A stretch of 64,000 bases of DNA from Halalkalibacter urbisdiaboli (GCF_002156385.1 NZ_MVJM01000002.1:1-64000), one strand, 5' to 3'; numbered from the stretch's first letter, positions 1 through 10,145 are shown. Notes: generated from the letters alone by a model not told the origin. Numbers and translations are program-made.

Positions 1-5
1 CGGAT

Positions 6-186
6 GTACGCTCCATTCCTCGAACACTTGCTTCCTCGATTTACTCGGTTCTCTTTGCAATTACTTTTGGCTTCAGATAACCTTCGAATTTCTTCGTCAA
101 CTGCATGTTCTTCGGTCATGTCACGTATGAAATACGCTCCATTCCTCAGCCACTTGTTTCCTCGAACTTCTCGGTTCTCTTTGCCA
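6..186 (-). repeat. Imperfect ~54-bp direct repeat pair in the rRNA spacer
   Basis: Positions 6-60 and 132-186 are two copies at an exact 126-base offset. On the minus strand both read GCAAAGAGAACCGAG, then a variable stretch, then GAGGAATGGAGCGTA. The copies differ mainly in the middle. They may form alternative hairpins in the precursor rRNA or simply reflect spacer duplication. Confidence 0.7.
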
Positions 187-377
187 AAAACGTCTTATTT
201 AAAAAAGTCGTTTTTGAATTCTTGACATGCTCGTTCAAACAAAGTCAGTTAAGACTCCGGTGAACAAAACATTGTTTACATTCATTATCTAGTTTTCAAA
301 GAACCATATTTACGGCTAGGTTATTTACTATAACAGTAGACACAAATTATTGAAAGGAGTAAATCCTTCCAATTAAT

Positions 378-564
378 ATTGAGAGTTTTGAGTTCTCTCA
401 AAACTGAACAAGGCTACTGATTTCAATTACATCATGTAACACTTCTCAGTGATGCTTCACGCTGCCTTGCGACGAGGAATCATGCTTCGTAGCATAGCTC
501 GTAGACGCAGGAGCAAAAGCATTTATTATAATTGAGAGTTTTGAGTTCTCTCAAAACTGAACAA
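378..564 (-). repeat. Duplicated 34-bp hairpin motif in the rRNA spacer
   Basis: Positions 378-411 and 531-564 are the same 34-base sequence 153 bases apart. Each holds the inverted repeat TTGAGAG/CTCTCAA with a 9-base loop and ends with ACTGAACAA. The related motif AACTGAACAAAAG sits in the 16S leader near 2265-2285. Such motifs in Bacillus rrn operons are thought to act in processing or antitermination; that role is inferred here. Confidence 0.6.
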
Positions 565-617
565 ATAGCACAAGCGTCAAACAACCGAAGTTGTCTGTCG
601 ACTAGAGTTAAACTCCA

Positions 618-2172
<1,555 letters not shown>

Positions 2173-2312
2173 ATGGTGAGCTGATTAGCTCGAATAAATA
2201 ATAAATTGACGAGATTGGTTTAAATGAAAAGAACATTTAAACTGTATCTCTTTTCGCTTGGCTTTTGTTCAGTTTTCAAAGAACTCGTTGTCGCTCAGCG
2301 GCGACGTTTAAT

Positions 2313-2342
2313 AATATAACATACTCTTTTTATTTAACGCAA
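2313..2342 (-). promoter_or_regulatory. Likely rrn promoter (SigA type)
   Basis: On the minus strand, TTGCGT (2337-2342) is followed after 17-18 bases by TTATAT/TATATT (2313-2319). This lies about 140 bases before the 16S gene, with a leader containing TTCTTTGAAAACTGAACAAA in between. The spacing and AT-rich upstream context fit a SigA promoter of an rRNA operon. A second promoter further upstream would overlap the comGB terminator and was not seen. Confidence 0.55.
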
Positions 2343-2381
2343 GCCTTTTTACAAAAAAAATTATTGGATTGTTTTACCTTA

Positions 2382-2436
2382 TAAAAAAATCGTTCAAAAC
2401 ATTAAGGATTAAGGATAATATACGTTTTGAACGATT
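2382..2436 (-). terminator. Rho-independent terminator after comGB
   Basis: A 13-bp inverted repeat (AATCGTTCAAAAC, 2388-2400, with its complement at 2424-2436) with a 23-base loop is followed on the minus strand by a run of T. It starts 12 bases after the comGB stop, so transcription from comGA ends here. Confidence 0.8.
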
Positions 2437-2447
2437 CTTCATTAATT

Positions 2448-3488
2448 TTAATGTAAAGATCCTATCATCTGAAACATCGGGAGCATCACAGTCAAAAACA
2501 AAATAAATATAGCTACACCCATTAAAAGAAAAAAAAGTGGCTGAAACAAAGTAATCATCTTTTGAATGGACTCCTCCACCTCTGTAAATAACATTTCACT
2601 ATAGTATTGCAAATCCCCTCCCAAATTTCCAGTTCGTTCACCATTCTCTATCACAAATACAAGCTGCTTAAGAAAATAGTTCCCTTCATTCACAACTTGA
2701 TGCAAAGACTCACCCTCAATAAGTTCTTTTTTTAGACGGGTTGCCTCCAATTGAAAGAAGCTTAAGTATTCTTGTTGTTCAAAAATAGATAACGCATATT
2801 GTAAAGACATTCCAGCACCAAGTAATCGACCAAACTGTAATGAAAAATAATAAGTAAGAACTTGTCTCGTTAACTTTTTACATATTGGAATTCCTAAAAG
2901 AATGTTGATTTTTCGTTTCGTTTCCCACTGTTTAATAACTAGTAAATAGTAAAAAGCGCAAAGAATGAATAGAACGAAAATACTAATTGAGAGATAAGGT
3001 AAGTAATACAGAAAACTGAAAACGAAATTTGTTAAGAAAGGAGGAGAAGTTTTGAGTGTATCGAAGAGGGCATTAAAATGTGGAACAATAAATTGATGCA
3101 ATAAAATTAACAACATGACACAAAACCAAGTTAATACAATGGGATAACGAAGTACTTTTCGAATTTCTTTTTTCGTCATTTCCTTTTTTTCGTAGAGATA
3201 CCCCGCGTGGACAAATCCCAATGCTACTTCACCACGTTGTTCATAAAAATAAAGAAACGATAATATATCATTTGAGATGTTTGTATAAGAAAAAGCTTCA
3301 TGAACCCCTTTTCCATTTCTTAATTCTGACTGAACGATGCTTAACTTTTCATTAATAGGAACATCTACATGGAGTTTAATAAAATCGAGAGCTGAATCCA
3401 TCGTATAGCCTTGCTCAAGTAATTGACCAAATGTACCTAAATACCTTTCAAGATTCGTATCTTTTTTTATAAACTTAATCACGTTCAT
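2448..3488 (-). CDS. comGB: ComGB, competence pseudopilus inner-membrane assembly protein
   Basis: This 346-residue protein belongs to the GspF/PilC family of polytopic membrane proteins that anchor assembly of the competence pilus used for DNA uptake. Two GspF-type halves are visible. Hydrophobic segments lie near residues 110-135 and 165-190 and at the C-terminus (FFLLMGVAIFILFLTVMLP). The GspF-like motif NGERTGNLGGDL is near residue 290. Length is close to B. subtilis ComGB (about 323). The start overlaps the comGA stop as TAATG, which suggests coupled translation. Unusually, comGC (the major pseudopilin) does not follow; a terminator and an rRNA operon do. Confidence 0.9.
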   Translation of the reverse strand: MNVIKFIKKDTNLERYLGTFGQLLEQGYTMDSALDFIKLHVDVPINEKLSIVQSELRNGKGVHEAFSYTNISNDILSFLYFYEQRGEVALGFVHAGYLYEKKEMTKKEIRKVLRYPIVLTWFCVMLLILLHQFIVPHFNALFDTLKTSPPFLTNFVFSFLYYLPYLSISIFVLFILCAFYYLLVIKQWETKRKINILLGIPICKKLTRQVLTYYFSLQFGRLLGAGMSLQYALSIFEQQEYLSFFQLEATRLKKELIEGESLHQVVNEGNYFLKQLVFVIENGERTGNLGGDLQYYSEMLFTEVEESIQKMITLFQPLFFLLMGVAIFILFLTVMLPMFQMIGSLH

Positions 3489-4504
3489 TATTCAAACTCC
3501 TTTAGAGAATCTGTTGTAATAAATCCTAGACACCAAGCTTTTCTCGCTTCATCAAAAAGAGTTCGATATTTAATACGCTCACTTGTTAAAATAGCTCGGC
3601 TTAATTGTTCGCCTACTAACCACTCAAATAGTGCTGAACGATTACGTTTTATAATATCCATTTCGTAATATCTAGGTGTGTGTACAAGTCTTTGAGAAAC
3701 TATCATTTGGCACGCTTCGTTTAAATCAAATTTTGAAACACCATAATCCAGCATTCTTAAAACCGCTTGATAGCAATTTTTAGAATGTAGGGTTGCAAGT
3801 ACAAGATGTCCTGTTAGCGAAGCTCGGATGGCAAGAGCAGCTGTTTCTTCATCCCTTATTTCACCAACCATAATGACATCTGGATCATGTCTCAGAGCTG
3901 CACGTAAACAATTTGCAAAAGTAAGCCCAGCTTTATGATTTATTTCTACTTGAATGGTTCTTTCAATTGTACGTTCAATTGGATCTTCAATCGTAATAAT
4001 CGTTCGATTTTTTTCCTCAAGGATTTTTTCTAACATGGCGTATAGGGTTGTCGTTTTCCCCGATCCGGTTGGTCCTGTAATAAGACAAAGGCCTTGCGTT
4101 AATTGGGTACTCGTCTCTAATTGGTGAAGGTGTTTCATAAATAAAGGGAGCTCTTCAAGAGAATTATACTGATTTTGAGGTATTATGCGAATAGCTAAAC
4201 TTTCCATCAGGCGAGTAGGAAGTGTTGAGATTCGAAGGTCATAACGAACATTATTGAGATCGATTTTCATCGAAGTGCTTTGGGGCTTTCTTCGTTCGCT
4301 TATATCCATTCCGGATTGATACTTAAAATGACTGACTAGCCTTTCTGCAATATAAGAATCAAGCTTCTCCTGATGACTTGTGTTTCCCATTATCCGATAC
4401 TGAATAAAATAACCACTTTCATCCGGAATAAAATGAACATCAGTTGCACCATGTCCGATAGCATCTGCAATCATACTTTTACTTTTTGATTCAATTTCGT
4501 ACAA
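3488..4504 (-). CDS. comGA: ComGA, competence pilus assembly ATPase
   Basis: A 338-residue GspE/PilB-type secretion ATPase that powers assembly of the competence pseudopilus at the cytoplasmic face. The Walker A motif GPTGSGKT is at about residues 144-151. An Asp box (ITIEDPIE) and the Walker B region DPDVIMVGEIRDEETA follow, then the His box TGHLVLATLHS. The start is TTG, with GGGGG nine bases upstream. Length is near B. subtilis ComGA (356). It is the first gene of a two-gene operon with comGB. The upstream region is AT rich, but no convincing pair of ComK boxes could be assigned by eye. Confidence 0.93.
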   Translation of the reverse strand: MYEIESKSKSMIADAIGHGATDVHFIPDESGYFIQYRIMGNTSHQEKLDSYIAERLVSHFKYQSGMDISERRKPQSTSMKIDLNNVRYDLRISTLPTRLMESLAIRIIPQNQYNSLEELPLFMKHLHQLETSTQLTQGLCLITGPTGSGKTTTLYAMLEKILEEKNRTIITIEDPIERTIERTIQVEINHKAGLTFANCLRAALRHDPDVIMVGEIRDEETAALAIRASLTGHLVLATLHSKNCYQAVLRMLDYGVSKFDLNEACQMIVSQRLVHTPRYYEMDIIKRNRSALFEWLVGEQLSRAILTSERIKYRTLFDEARKAWCLGFITTDSLKEFE

Positions 4505-4621
4505 ATTCCTATCCCCCTTTAATCGTGTTAAATAAATAATTCGACAGTTTCATTTCGAATTCCTTTCAAATTTATTTGAATAAAAATAACTCAAGCGGTT
4601 ATAGTAATGTGTGTAGCGCGA

Positions 4622-4693
4622 TGGGCTATAGCCAAGCGGTAAGGCAACGGACTTTGACTCCGTTATGCGTTGGTTCGAATCCAGCTAGCCCAG
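4622..4693 (+). tRNA. tRNA-Gln (TTG), copy 1
   Basis: A 72-nt cloverleaf. The acceptor stem pairs TGGGCTA with TAGCCCA, the discriminator is G, and CCA is not encoded. The anticodon arm is ACGGA-CTTTGAC-TCCGT with anticodon TTG. The T arm contains GGTTCGAATCC. It is nearly identical to the copy at 4800. Confidence 0.95.
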
Positions 4694-4699
4694 TCTTGT

Positions 4700-4731
4700 C
4701 TTGAGTCTGAATCACATTCATTTATTCAGAC
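4700..4731 (+). other. Hairpin between the two tRNA-Gln genes
   Basis: GAGTCTGAAT and ATTCAGACTC form a perfect 10-bp stem with a loop of about 11 bases. No T run follows, so it is more likely a processing structure or weak terminator than a full terminator. Confidence 0.4.
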
Positions 4732-4799
4732 TCCCTATTAAAAATCCTAAATCATTTGAATAATATCCATGAACTTGGTTATTATAAGTTTATTATCGA

Positions 4800-4871
4800 T
4801 GGGCTATAGCCAAGCGGTAAGGCAACGGACTTTGACTCCGTCATGCGTTGGTTCGAATCCAGCTAGCCCAG
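4800..4871 (+). tRNA. tRNA-Gln (TTG), copy 2
   Basis: The same 72-nt tRNA as the first copy, with one difference (CGTCATG instead of CGTTATG just after the anticodon stem). The anticodon is TTG. A strong terminator follows within ten bases, so both copies are probably processed from one transcript. Confidence 0.95.
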
Positions 4872-4876
4872 TTCTA

Positions 4877-4907
4877 ACCTGAGTGAATGATCACTCAGGT
4901 TTTTTTA
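4877..4907 (+). terminator. Terminator after the tRNA-Gln pair
   Basis: ACCTGAGTGA (4877-4886) pairs perfectly with TCACTCAGGT (4891-4900) across a 4-base loop, followed by seven T. Confidence 0.9.
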
Positions 4908-4970
4908 TTCATATAAACTAATTGTTTACGCATAGGCTTGTATAGATATTATGAATAAGCGGGTGTTCTT

Positions 4971-5480
4971 TTGAAAATACTTGAGGAGTTTAAAACATTT
5001 GCGGTCCGTGGTAATGTGATTGATATGAGTATTGGTGTAATTATTGGCACAACGTTTGCCAAAATTGTCGAGTCGCTAGTTGATGATATTCTCATGCCTC
5101 CCTTTGGTTTGATGTTTGGCCAAGTTGATTTTTCAAACTTATATTTAAATCTATCCAATCGGAAGTTCGAGACATTCTCTGATGCTGAACAAGCAGGCAT
5201 TCCGATGATTAATTACGGAATGTTCCTCAACCATCTCGTTCATTTTTTAATTATTGCTTTCGTTTTATTTTTATTTGTGAGACAGATGAATCGAATTCGC
5301 AGCCCAGGAGAAGATCCTTTAATTGAAATGAAAACGAAGACATGTCCATATTGTTTTAAAAGCATCGCTTATAAAGCAACAAGATGCCCACATTGCACTT
5401 CAACCATCATTCAAAACAATGACGAAAAAACATCAAACAACAAGGACACAGTCATTCGTTTTAGAGAAAAATCATCTTGA
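4971..5480 (+). CDS. mscL: MscL large-conductance mechanosensitive channel with C-terminal zinc-ribbon
   Basis: Opens under membrane tension to release solutes after hypo-osmotic shock. The N-terminus (KILEEFKTFAVRGNV) and first membrane helix (residues 15-45, IGVIIGTTFAKIVESLVDDI) are classic MscL. A second helix is near residues 80-105. Typical MscL is about 130-150 residues; this one is 169. Its tail holds CPYC...CPHC (about residues 122-142), which resembles a zinc ribbon. The start is TTG and an in-frame ATG is absent. The Shine-Dalgarno signal is weak, so the start rests on family alignment. It is preceded by the tRNA terminator and appears monocistronic. Confidence 0.93.
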   Translation: MKILEEFKTFAVRGNVIDMSIGVIIGTTFAKIVESLVDDILMPPFGLMFGQVDFSNLYLNLSNRKFETFSDAEQAGIPMINYGMFLNHLVHFLIIAFVLFLFVRQMNRIRSPGEDPLIEMKTKTCPYCFKSIAYKATRCPHCTSTIIQNNDEKTSNNKDTVIRFREKSS

Positions 5481-5670
5481 TGGCTTTCCTCCTCCTTTGA
5501 TTTCTTTGTTTGAACCATCGTTTGCGCCGGTTGCTTGCGAATTCATTTAATAAAGGAGTTAATCTTGCATCCTGGCGTAAACCCTCTAGTAGTTTAAATG
5601 AATCGCTAAGGTGCACACTTCCTTTATTCTCTACTTCATGACGGCCACAAAATTCACATCGTGATGGCAC
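5461..5670 (-). CDS. Small Arg/Lys-rich protein with a CxxC pair, doubtful
   Basis: A 69-residue frame starting with GTG and convergent with mscL, overlapping its end by 20 bases. The N-terminus has CEFCGRHE, which resembles half a zinc-binding knuckle. The C-terminus is very basic (RRKRWFKQRNQRRRK). No Shine-Dalgarno sequence is seen, because the start codon lies inside a palindromic repeat element (5666-5703). The frame could be the remainder of a longer gene whose 5' part was displaced by that element, or a chance frame. I do not recognise the family. Confidence 0.35.
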   Translation of the reverse strand: MPSRCEFCGRHEVENKGSVHLSDSFKLLEGLRQDARLTPLLNEFASNRRKRWFKQRNQRRRKAIKMIFL

Positions 5671-5703
5671 TGAAAATGGGTGGGTTTCCCTTTTTCAGTG
5701 CCC
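5666..5703. repeat. Palindromic intergenic element, copy A
   Basis: GGCACTGAAAATGGG and CCCTTTTTCAGTGCC form a long stem around GTGGGTTT. On the plus strand it is followed by CTCTTTTCC. It may end transcription from either side (mscL or the MBL gene). It belongs to a family of elements repeated through this window. Confidence 0.7.
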
Positions 5704-5712
5704 TCTTTTCCT

Positions 5713-6612
5713 TCATAATCCTACAATGAACATTTGATTATTATCTACTATTAAACTTGCCTTCTGTTCATCCACTAGTTGTTTGACAAAGGCCATTATA
5801 GCTGTTCGGTATAATAGATAGGATCCTAGATTTTTCGTACGAATTCCCCGTTCATCACAAATAACCTTAATGAGGGTCTCAACTGGTACCTTATAACCAA
5901 ACCGTTTTAAACAGACCATTAACTCTTGAATCAGTTGCTCATGATGTTGAAGTTGAAACTGTACAGTCGTCTGAAACCTCTCTTCGTAATGCCCATGTCC
6001 GGGAACTGCCCCCTTAAGCTTCATACTTAGTAATTTTTCTAGCGTTTTTTTCGTCTGAGTAGCGTCAACTTGAAACGGAATACTATGTTTTTTTACCGTC
6101 TCTATTGAGAAATAGCTATCTGAAGCAAATAAAATCCCTTCCCACTCAAGACCATATTGCTCATGACTATGACCTGGAAATGAATGCAAGATAACCTCAA
6201 TTGAATCAATTTCTTGTCTACCTTCTGTCAGGATTTCATTTACCTCAATGGAGCGACCTTCTAAAAATTTCGTACGTAATTCATCTAAAGGTTCATTTCC
6301 TTGAAATAAGTAGATTGGTTCAAGCTTTGGATATTTCATGATAGCTTCCTCAAATGGAGGAGCGTACGTTTTAAGCTGCGGGATTTGATTTTGCAAGTAA
6401 GCTGCACCACCAAAGTGATCAGCATGAGCATGTGTTATAAACAATGAAGTTAACGGCAATTCGTGCTTCACTAAAAATTGATAAACCTTCTTGGCCGCAG
6501 CTTGGTCAATTCCGCTATCAATTAAGATTCCTGATTTTCCTTGATGAATATAACCGATATTCACCGCCCCAGAAAAATAGCCACACTGTTCTGTAATCGG
6601 TTGATAGGTCAA
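5713..6612 (-). CDS. MBL-fold metallo-hydrolase
   Basis: A 299-residue metallo-beta-lactamase-fold hydrolase. The metal-binding motif is HAHADHFGG (about residues 60-68). Further ligands appear in PGHSHEQYG, in the Asp of FASDSYF and in PGHGHYE (about residue 204). A winged-helix-like C-terminal segment (about residues 230-290) follows, as in many Bacillus family members. The substrate cannot be told. The start is TTG with GGAGG upstream and overlaps the stop of the small membrane protein gene (TTGA), so the two are probably translated together. Confidence 0.85.
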   Translation of the reverse strand: MTYQPITEQCGYFSGAVNIGYIHQGKSGILIDSGIDQAAAKKVYQFLVKHELPLTSLFITHAHADHFGGAAYLQNQIPQLKTYAPPFEEAIMKYPKLEPIYLFQGNEPLDELRTKFLEGRSIEVNEILTEGRQEIDSIEVILHSFPGHSHEQYGLEWEGILFASDSYFSIETVKKHSIPFQVDATQTKKTLEKLLSMKLKGAVPGHGHYEERFQTTVQFQLQHHEQLIQELMVCLKRFGYKVPVETLIKVICDERGIRTKNLGSYLLYRTAIMAFVKQLVDEQKASLIVDNNQMFIVGL

Positions 6613-6785
6613 GTTGCTTCCTCCCTTTCCTGTTTTAGACGAGCAAAGGCAATAAAAATAAAATTAATTCCGATTACCGTTGCGATAAATGGACCGAACA
6701 AAAATTCACCTTTTATAAATCCGTAAACAAACACGACAAGTGCACTTATTGTAATAATAATCCCTAATGTGATAAATGATTTCAT
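6609..6785 (-). CDS. Small two-helix membrane protein
   Basis: A 58-residue protein. I chose the ATG at 6785 because AGAGGTG lies just upstream; the longer upstream frame has no ribosome site. Residues 2-22 (KSFITLGIIITISALVVFVY) and about 28-47 are hydrophobic, and the tail is charged (RLKQEREEAT). It is the first gene of a two-gene operon with the MBL hydrolase. The function is unknown. Confidence 0.7.
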   Translation of the reverse strand: MKSFITLGIIITISALVVFVYGFIKGEFLFGPFIATVIGINFIFIAFARLKQEREEAT

Positions 6786-6935
6786 AGTAAACACCTCTAA
6801 TTTCTTTAATAGCTTTTCAATCCCCTCTTTTTCACACGACATTTTATTTATTTATCAAAAAAATCTCATCATATTTAAGAAAATCTGATACGATAGAATT
6901 TGATAATTTTCGAGCGTGTGAACGGAGGAACAAAC

Positions 6936-9299
6936 GTGCAAACAGCGATTCATCGAGAAAAAATCATCTATTTACCAAAGCACGAACGAAGTGAATGGCA
7001 AACCCTATACACTGCTAGTATTCGCGAAGAGGTTACATGTATGCACTGTGGTGAAGCTGTTCGACTTCAGTTAGGCATTCATCAGCCTCCTTATTTTGTT
7101 CATCCCCCTACAACATTTGATTGTGTTTCAATCATTGATGCTTACGAAAAAAAAATGGTTCAAGAAAAAAAGAAAGTAAGACTAGATGAACCGGTCTCAA
7201 CAGAAGGTTTTCGACTTCCAAAAGGAAGAGCAATTGAATCGAATCCAGCGGAAGATATATATTGGAAAGAACCTGAGATGGCAAGAGCTATACCCACTTT
7301 CAAACCTTTAACAAAAACTGAGGCTCAAAATAGTGAAAGGTACCGTGACATCTTAAAAGATAACGGAATTTATTTAGATGACTCACAATGGTCTGCTGTT
7401 AAAACAACAGAAGGTCCTCTCCTTTTACTCGCCGGGGCAGGAAGCGGAAAAACGAGAGTGTTGACAGCAAGAGCCGCTTACATGCTTACAGAGAAAGAAA
7501 TACCTGAACAAGAAATGATTCTCGTTACATTTACTGCGAAGGCGGCTCGAGAAATGAAGGAACGAATGAAAATATATCCTGGCATTCACGAAAAAACCCT
7601 TCAAAGACTTATGATTGGAACGTTCCATAGTATTTTTTACAAAATGCTTCTTCACCATGAACCGGATCGTTGGAATGGTGAAAACCTATTAAAGTGGGAT
7701 TGGCAACGGGAGCAAATGATTAAAGAAGCAGGACGTGAAATTGACTTAGATGAAAAGGAATTTGCATACGACCAAGCGTTAACCCAAATTAGCTGGTGGA
7801 AAAACCACCTCCTCTTCCCTCATCATTTAAAGGCAAAGGATGTGTGGGAAGAAAGAGTCGCTTATTTATACAAACGCTACGAGGAAATGCGGCTGCAAAA
7901 AGGAATGTTTGATTTTGATGATATGTTAATCGGTTGTTACGAGTTTTTACTTAATCACCCGCAATTATTGAAAAAATATCAACAACGATTTAAATATGTG
8001 TCAATTGATGAGTTTCAGGATATTAATAAAGTACAGGTCGAGCTAATCTCAATGCTAACTGACAAATCTAGAAACCTCTGTGTTGTTGGCGATGATGACC
8101 AGTCAATATATGCCTTTCGCGGAAGTGATCCGGAGTATATTTTACATTTTAATAAGACGTACCCTGAAGCAGCGACGATTGTTTTAAATCAAAATTATCG
8201 TTCGAATCATTCAATTGTTTCAGTCGCGAACAATGTCATTGCTTCAAATCGGACACGCTTTCCAAAGCAACTAGAAGCTCAATATGCATCAGAGAACATT
8301 CCTTTTCTCTTTTTTCCATATGATGAGGAAGAAGAAGCGACAATGATAATTACGGATATAAAGGAACAAATCAAAGCTGGGGCTACCCCTTCCGATTTTG
8401 CGATACTTTATCGCACAAATGTTACGGCACGAGCATTATTTGAACGATTTGTTGCCTCAAATATCCCTTTTGTTTATGACCAGGACGGTGAATCCTTTTA
8501 TCGTCGAAAAACCGTTCGTAAAGTAATCGCTTATTTGCGATTAGCTTTGCAACCAGACGATATCCAAGCAATTAAGGATCTAATAGGAGCATTGTTTTTA
8601 AAACAAACAATCATTCAAGACCTAAAGGCATTAAGCATTACGATGGATTGTGCCCTTGTTGAAACGTTGCAGCATATTAATGGCTTACAACCATTTCAGG
8701 TACGTAAACTGAAGGCATTACCGGAACAGTTTAAGAAGCTAAAAGTGTTCACACCTGAACAAGCAATAACGTTTATTGAGCAGGAAATGGGTTTAAAGGA
8801 TTATCTTAAAAAACAAGGAAATGAAGGAAATAAAATGGATCGTGGATCAGATGACGTCCGTGATTTAAAGGTCGCAGCTAGGCAGTACCAAACGATAGAG
8901 GATTTTCTAAATCACATTGACCATATCATTGCAAAGCAAGATGAATTACGAAGGCTCCCGTCCACTAAAGAGGCCGTCCAATTGATGACCATTCATCGTT
9001 CTAAGGGTTTGGAATATAAGCATGTTTATATTCTTGGAGGTGTCGAAGGAAGTCTCCCTCATGATTATGCATTAGATGCATGGCGAGAAGGAGATGACAA
9101 GCCGCTAGAAGAAGAACGACGCCTCATGTATGTTGCGATGACTAGAGCACAGGAGACGCTGGCCATTTCTGTACCATTAATGAGAAGAGGTAAACGAGTA
9201 CAACGCTCAAGGTTTGTGCGTGAAATGAATAGATTAGCTCCACAACGAGCGGCTACACTATCAACTGGAGGAAACGATGAATCAAAAAGGAATCATTGA
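6936..9299 (+). CDS. yjcD: YjcD-like UvrD/PcrA-family DNA helicase with an N-terminal CoiA-type zinc motif
   Basis: A 787-residue superfamily 1 3'-5' DNA helicase. Visible motifs are Walker A AGAGSGKT (about 166), GTFHS (Ia region), DEFQD (about 358), GDDDQSIYAFRG, NQNYRS, TIHRSKGLE and YVAMTRA (about 730). Before the helicase core lie about 150 residues with CMHCGEAVRLQLG...FVH near residue 34. That spacing matches the N-terminal zinc motif of CoiA found elsewhere in this window. The start is the GTG at 6936, preceded by GGAGGAACAAAC; the upstream TTG lacks a site. The overlap with the HD gene downstream suggests an operon. The B. subtilis counterpart sits next to the crust coat genes. Confidence 0.88.
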   Translation: MQTAIHREKIIYLPKHERSEWQTLYTASIREEVTCMHCGEAVRLQLGIHQPPYFVHPPTTFDCVSIIDAYEKKMVQEKKKVRLDEPVSTEGFRLPKGRAIESNPAEDIYWKEPEMARAIPTFKPLTKTEAQNSERYRDILKDNGIYLDDSQWSAVKTTEGPLLLLAGAGSGKTRVLTARAAYMLTEKEIPEQEMILVTFTAKAAREMKERMKIYPGIHEKTLQRLMIGTFHSIFYKMLLHHEPDRWNGENLLKWDWQREQMIKEAGREIDLDEKEFAYDQALTQISWWKNHLLFPHHLKAKDVWEERVAYLYKRYEEMRLQKGMFDFDDMLIGCYEFLLNHPQLLKKYQQRFKYVSIDEFQDINKVQVELISMLTDKSRNLCVVGDDDQSIYAFRGSDPEYILHFNKTYPEAATIVLNQNYRSNHSIVSVANNVIASNRTRFPKQLEAQYASENIPFLFFPYDEEEEATMIITDIKEQIKAGATPSDFAILYRTNVTARALFERFVASNIPFVYDQDGESFYRRKTVRKVIAYLRLALQPDDIQAIKDLIGALFLKQTIIQDLKALSITMDCALVETLQHINGLQPFQVRKLKALPEQFKKLKVFTPEQAITFIEQEMGLKDYLKKQGNEGNKMDRGSDDVRDLKVAARQYQTIEDFLNHIDHIIAKQDELRRLPSTKEAVQLMTIHRSKGLEYKHVYILGGVEGSLPHDYALDAWREGDDKPLEEERRLMYVAMTRAQETLAISVPLMRRGKRVQRSRFVREMNRLAPQRAATLSTGGNDESKRNH

Positions 9300-9915
9300 A
9301 GCGACAGAAAAATGGGTTAAAGACCAATTAGAACACGAAAGCTCAGGACATGATTGGTATCATATCGCTCGTGTAACGAAGCAAGCGAGAGAAATCGCGC
9401 AAATAGAGGGAGCAGATCTCTTTATCGTCACATTAGCCGCTTTATTACATGATTTAGCTGATGACAAGGTCGTGGAAAACGAGCAAGAAGGGCTGCAGCG
9501 TATCAGCGATTGGCTTAAATCGCATCAAGTAGATGACCGTTTAATTAATCATATTCTAATGATTATTCAAACTATGTCGTATAAAGGGGGTACCAACACA
9601 CCTGTTGAAACTCTTGAAGGACAAGTTGTACAAGATGCAGATCGTTTAGATTCTTTAGGTGCAATCGGAATTGCCCGGACGTTTGTATACTCTGGGAGCA
9701 AAGGTCAGCCGATGTATAACCCATCATTGCCCGTTCGTGAAAAGATGACCTTGGCTGAATATCGTAAAGGAGAGTCATCTGCTATACATCATTTTTATGA
9801 GAAATTGCTAAAGCTTAAAGACCTGATGAATACTGAAACAGCAAAAGCTCGTGCAGCAGAACGGCATGCATTTATGGAATCCTTCCTAGAACAATTTTAT
9901 AATGAATGGGGATAA
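9277..9915 (+). CDS. HD-domain phosphohydrolase (YpgQ-like)
   Basis: A 212-residue HD-superfamily hydrolase. The metal ligands are seen in HDWYHIARV (about residue 25), in ALLHDLADDK (about 60) and in a later Asp in VVQDADRLDSLG (about 118). This pattern is typical of the YpgQ/YedJ group, which hydrolyse nucleotide phosphates. It overlaps the helicase gene by 23 bases and should be translated from the same message. The exact substrate is not visible from the sequence. Confidence 0.85.
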   Translation: MNQKGIIEATEKWVKDQLEHESSGHDWYHIARVTKQAREIAQIEGADLFIVTLAALLHDLADDKVVENEQEGLQRISDWLKSHQVDDRLINHILMIIQTMSYKGGTNTPVETLEGQVVQDADRLDSLGAIGIARTFVYSGSKGQPMYNPSLPVREKMTLAEYRKGESSAIHHFYEKLLKLKDLMNTETAKARAAERHAFMESFLEQFYNEWG

Positions 9916-9944
9916 ACGGCATTCCTTCTAACAGATATAATCAC

Positions 9945-10145
9945 AAAACGTGCGGAGCCATTGCTACTGAATAAGAGGCACAGAAAAAGGGTGGGTTTCC
10001 CTTTTTCTGTGCCCTTTAAGTAATGTGCGAAGCCGTTGCCCGATTTTTAAAGCCTTGCTACGAGTGGGTTTTTCGTAGCAAGGCGCGCAACGTGTGGAGC
10101 CATTGCTTCTTCTTTGAGTTACTTAAGAAGGTTTTTCAGTGGCTT
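9945..10145. repeat. Two palindromic intergenic elements, copies B and C
   Basis: Copy B has the module AACGTGCGGAGCCATTGCT (9947-9966) followed by a long palindrome at 9977-10013 (GGCACAGAAAAAGGG and inverse). Copy C begins with the stem GCCTTGCTACGA/TTCGTAGCAAGGC (10051-10085), then GCAACGTGTGGAGCCATTGC, then TTTTTCAGTGGC. The whole 9916-10170 gap is made of this material and has no gene. It lies between convergent genes and can act as a terminator. Confidence 0.75.

Noticed and set aside
4505-4620. ComK boxes before comGA
   Set aside because: The region is AT rich, but no pair of AAAA-N5-TTTT boxes at the needed spacing could be assigned with confidence.
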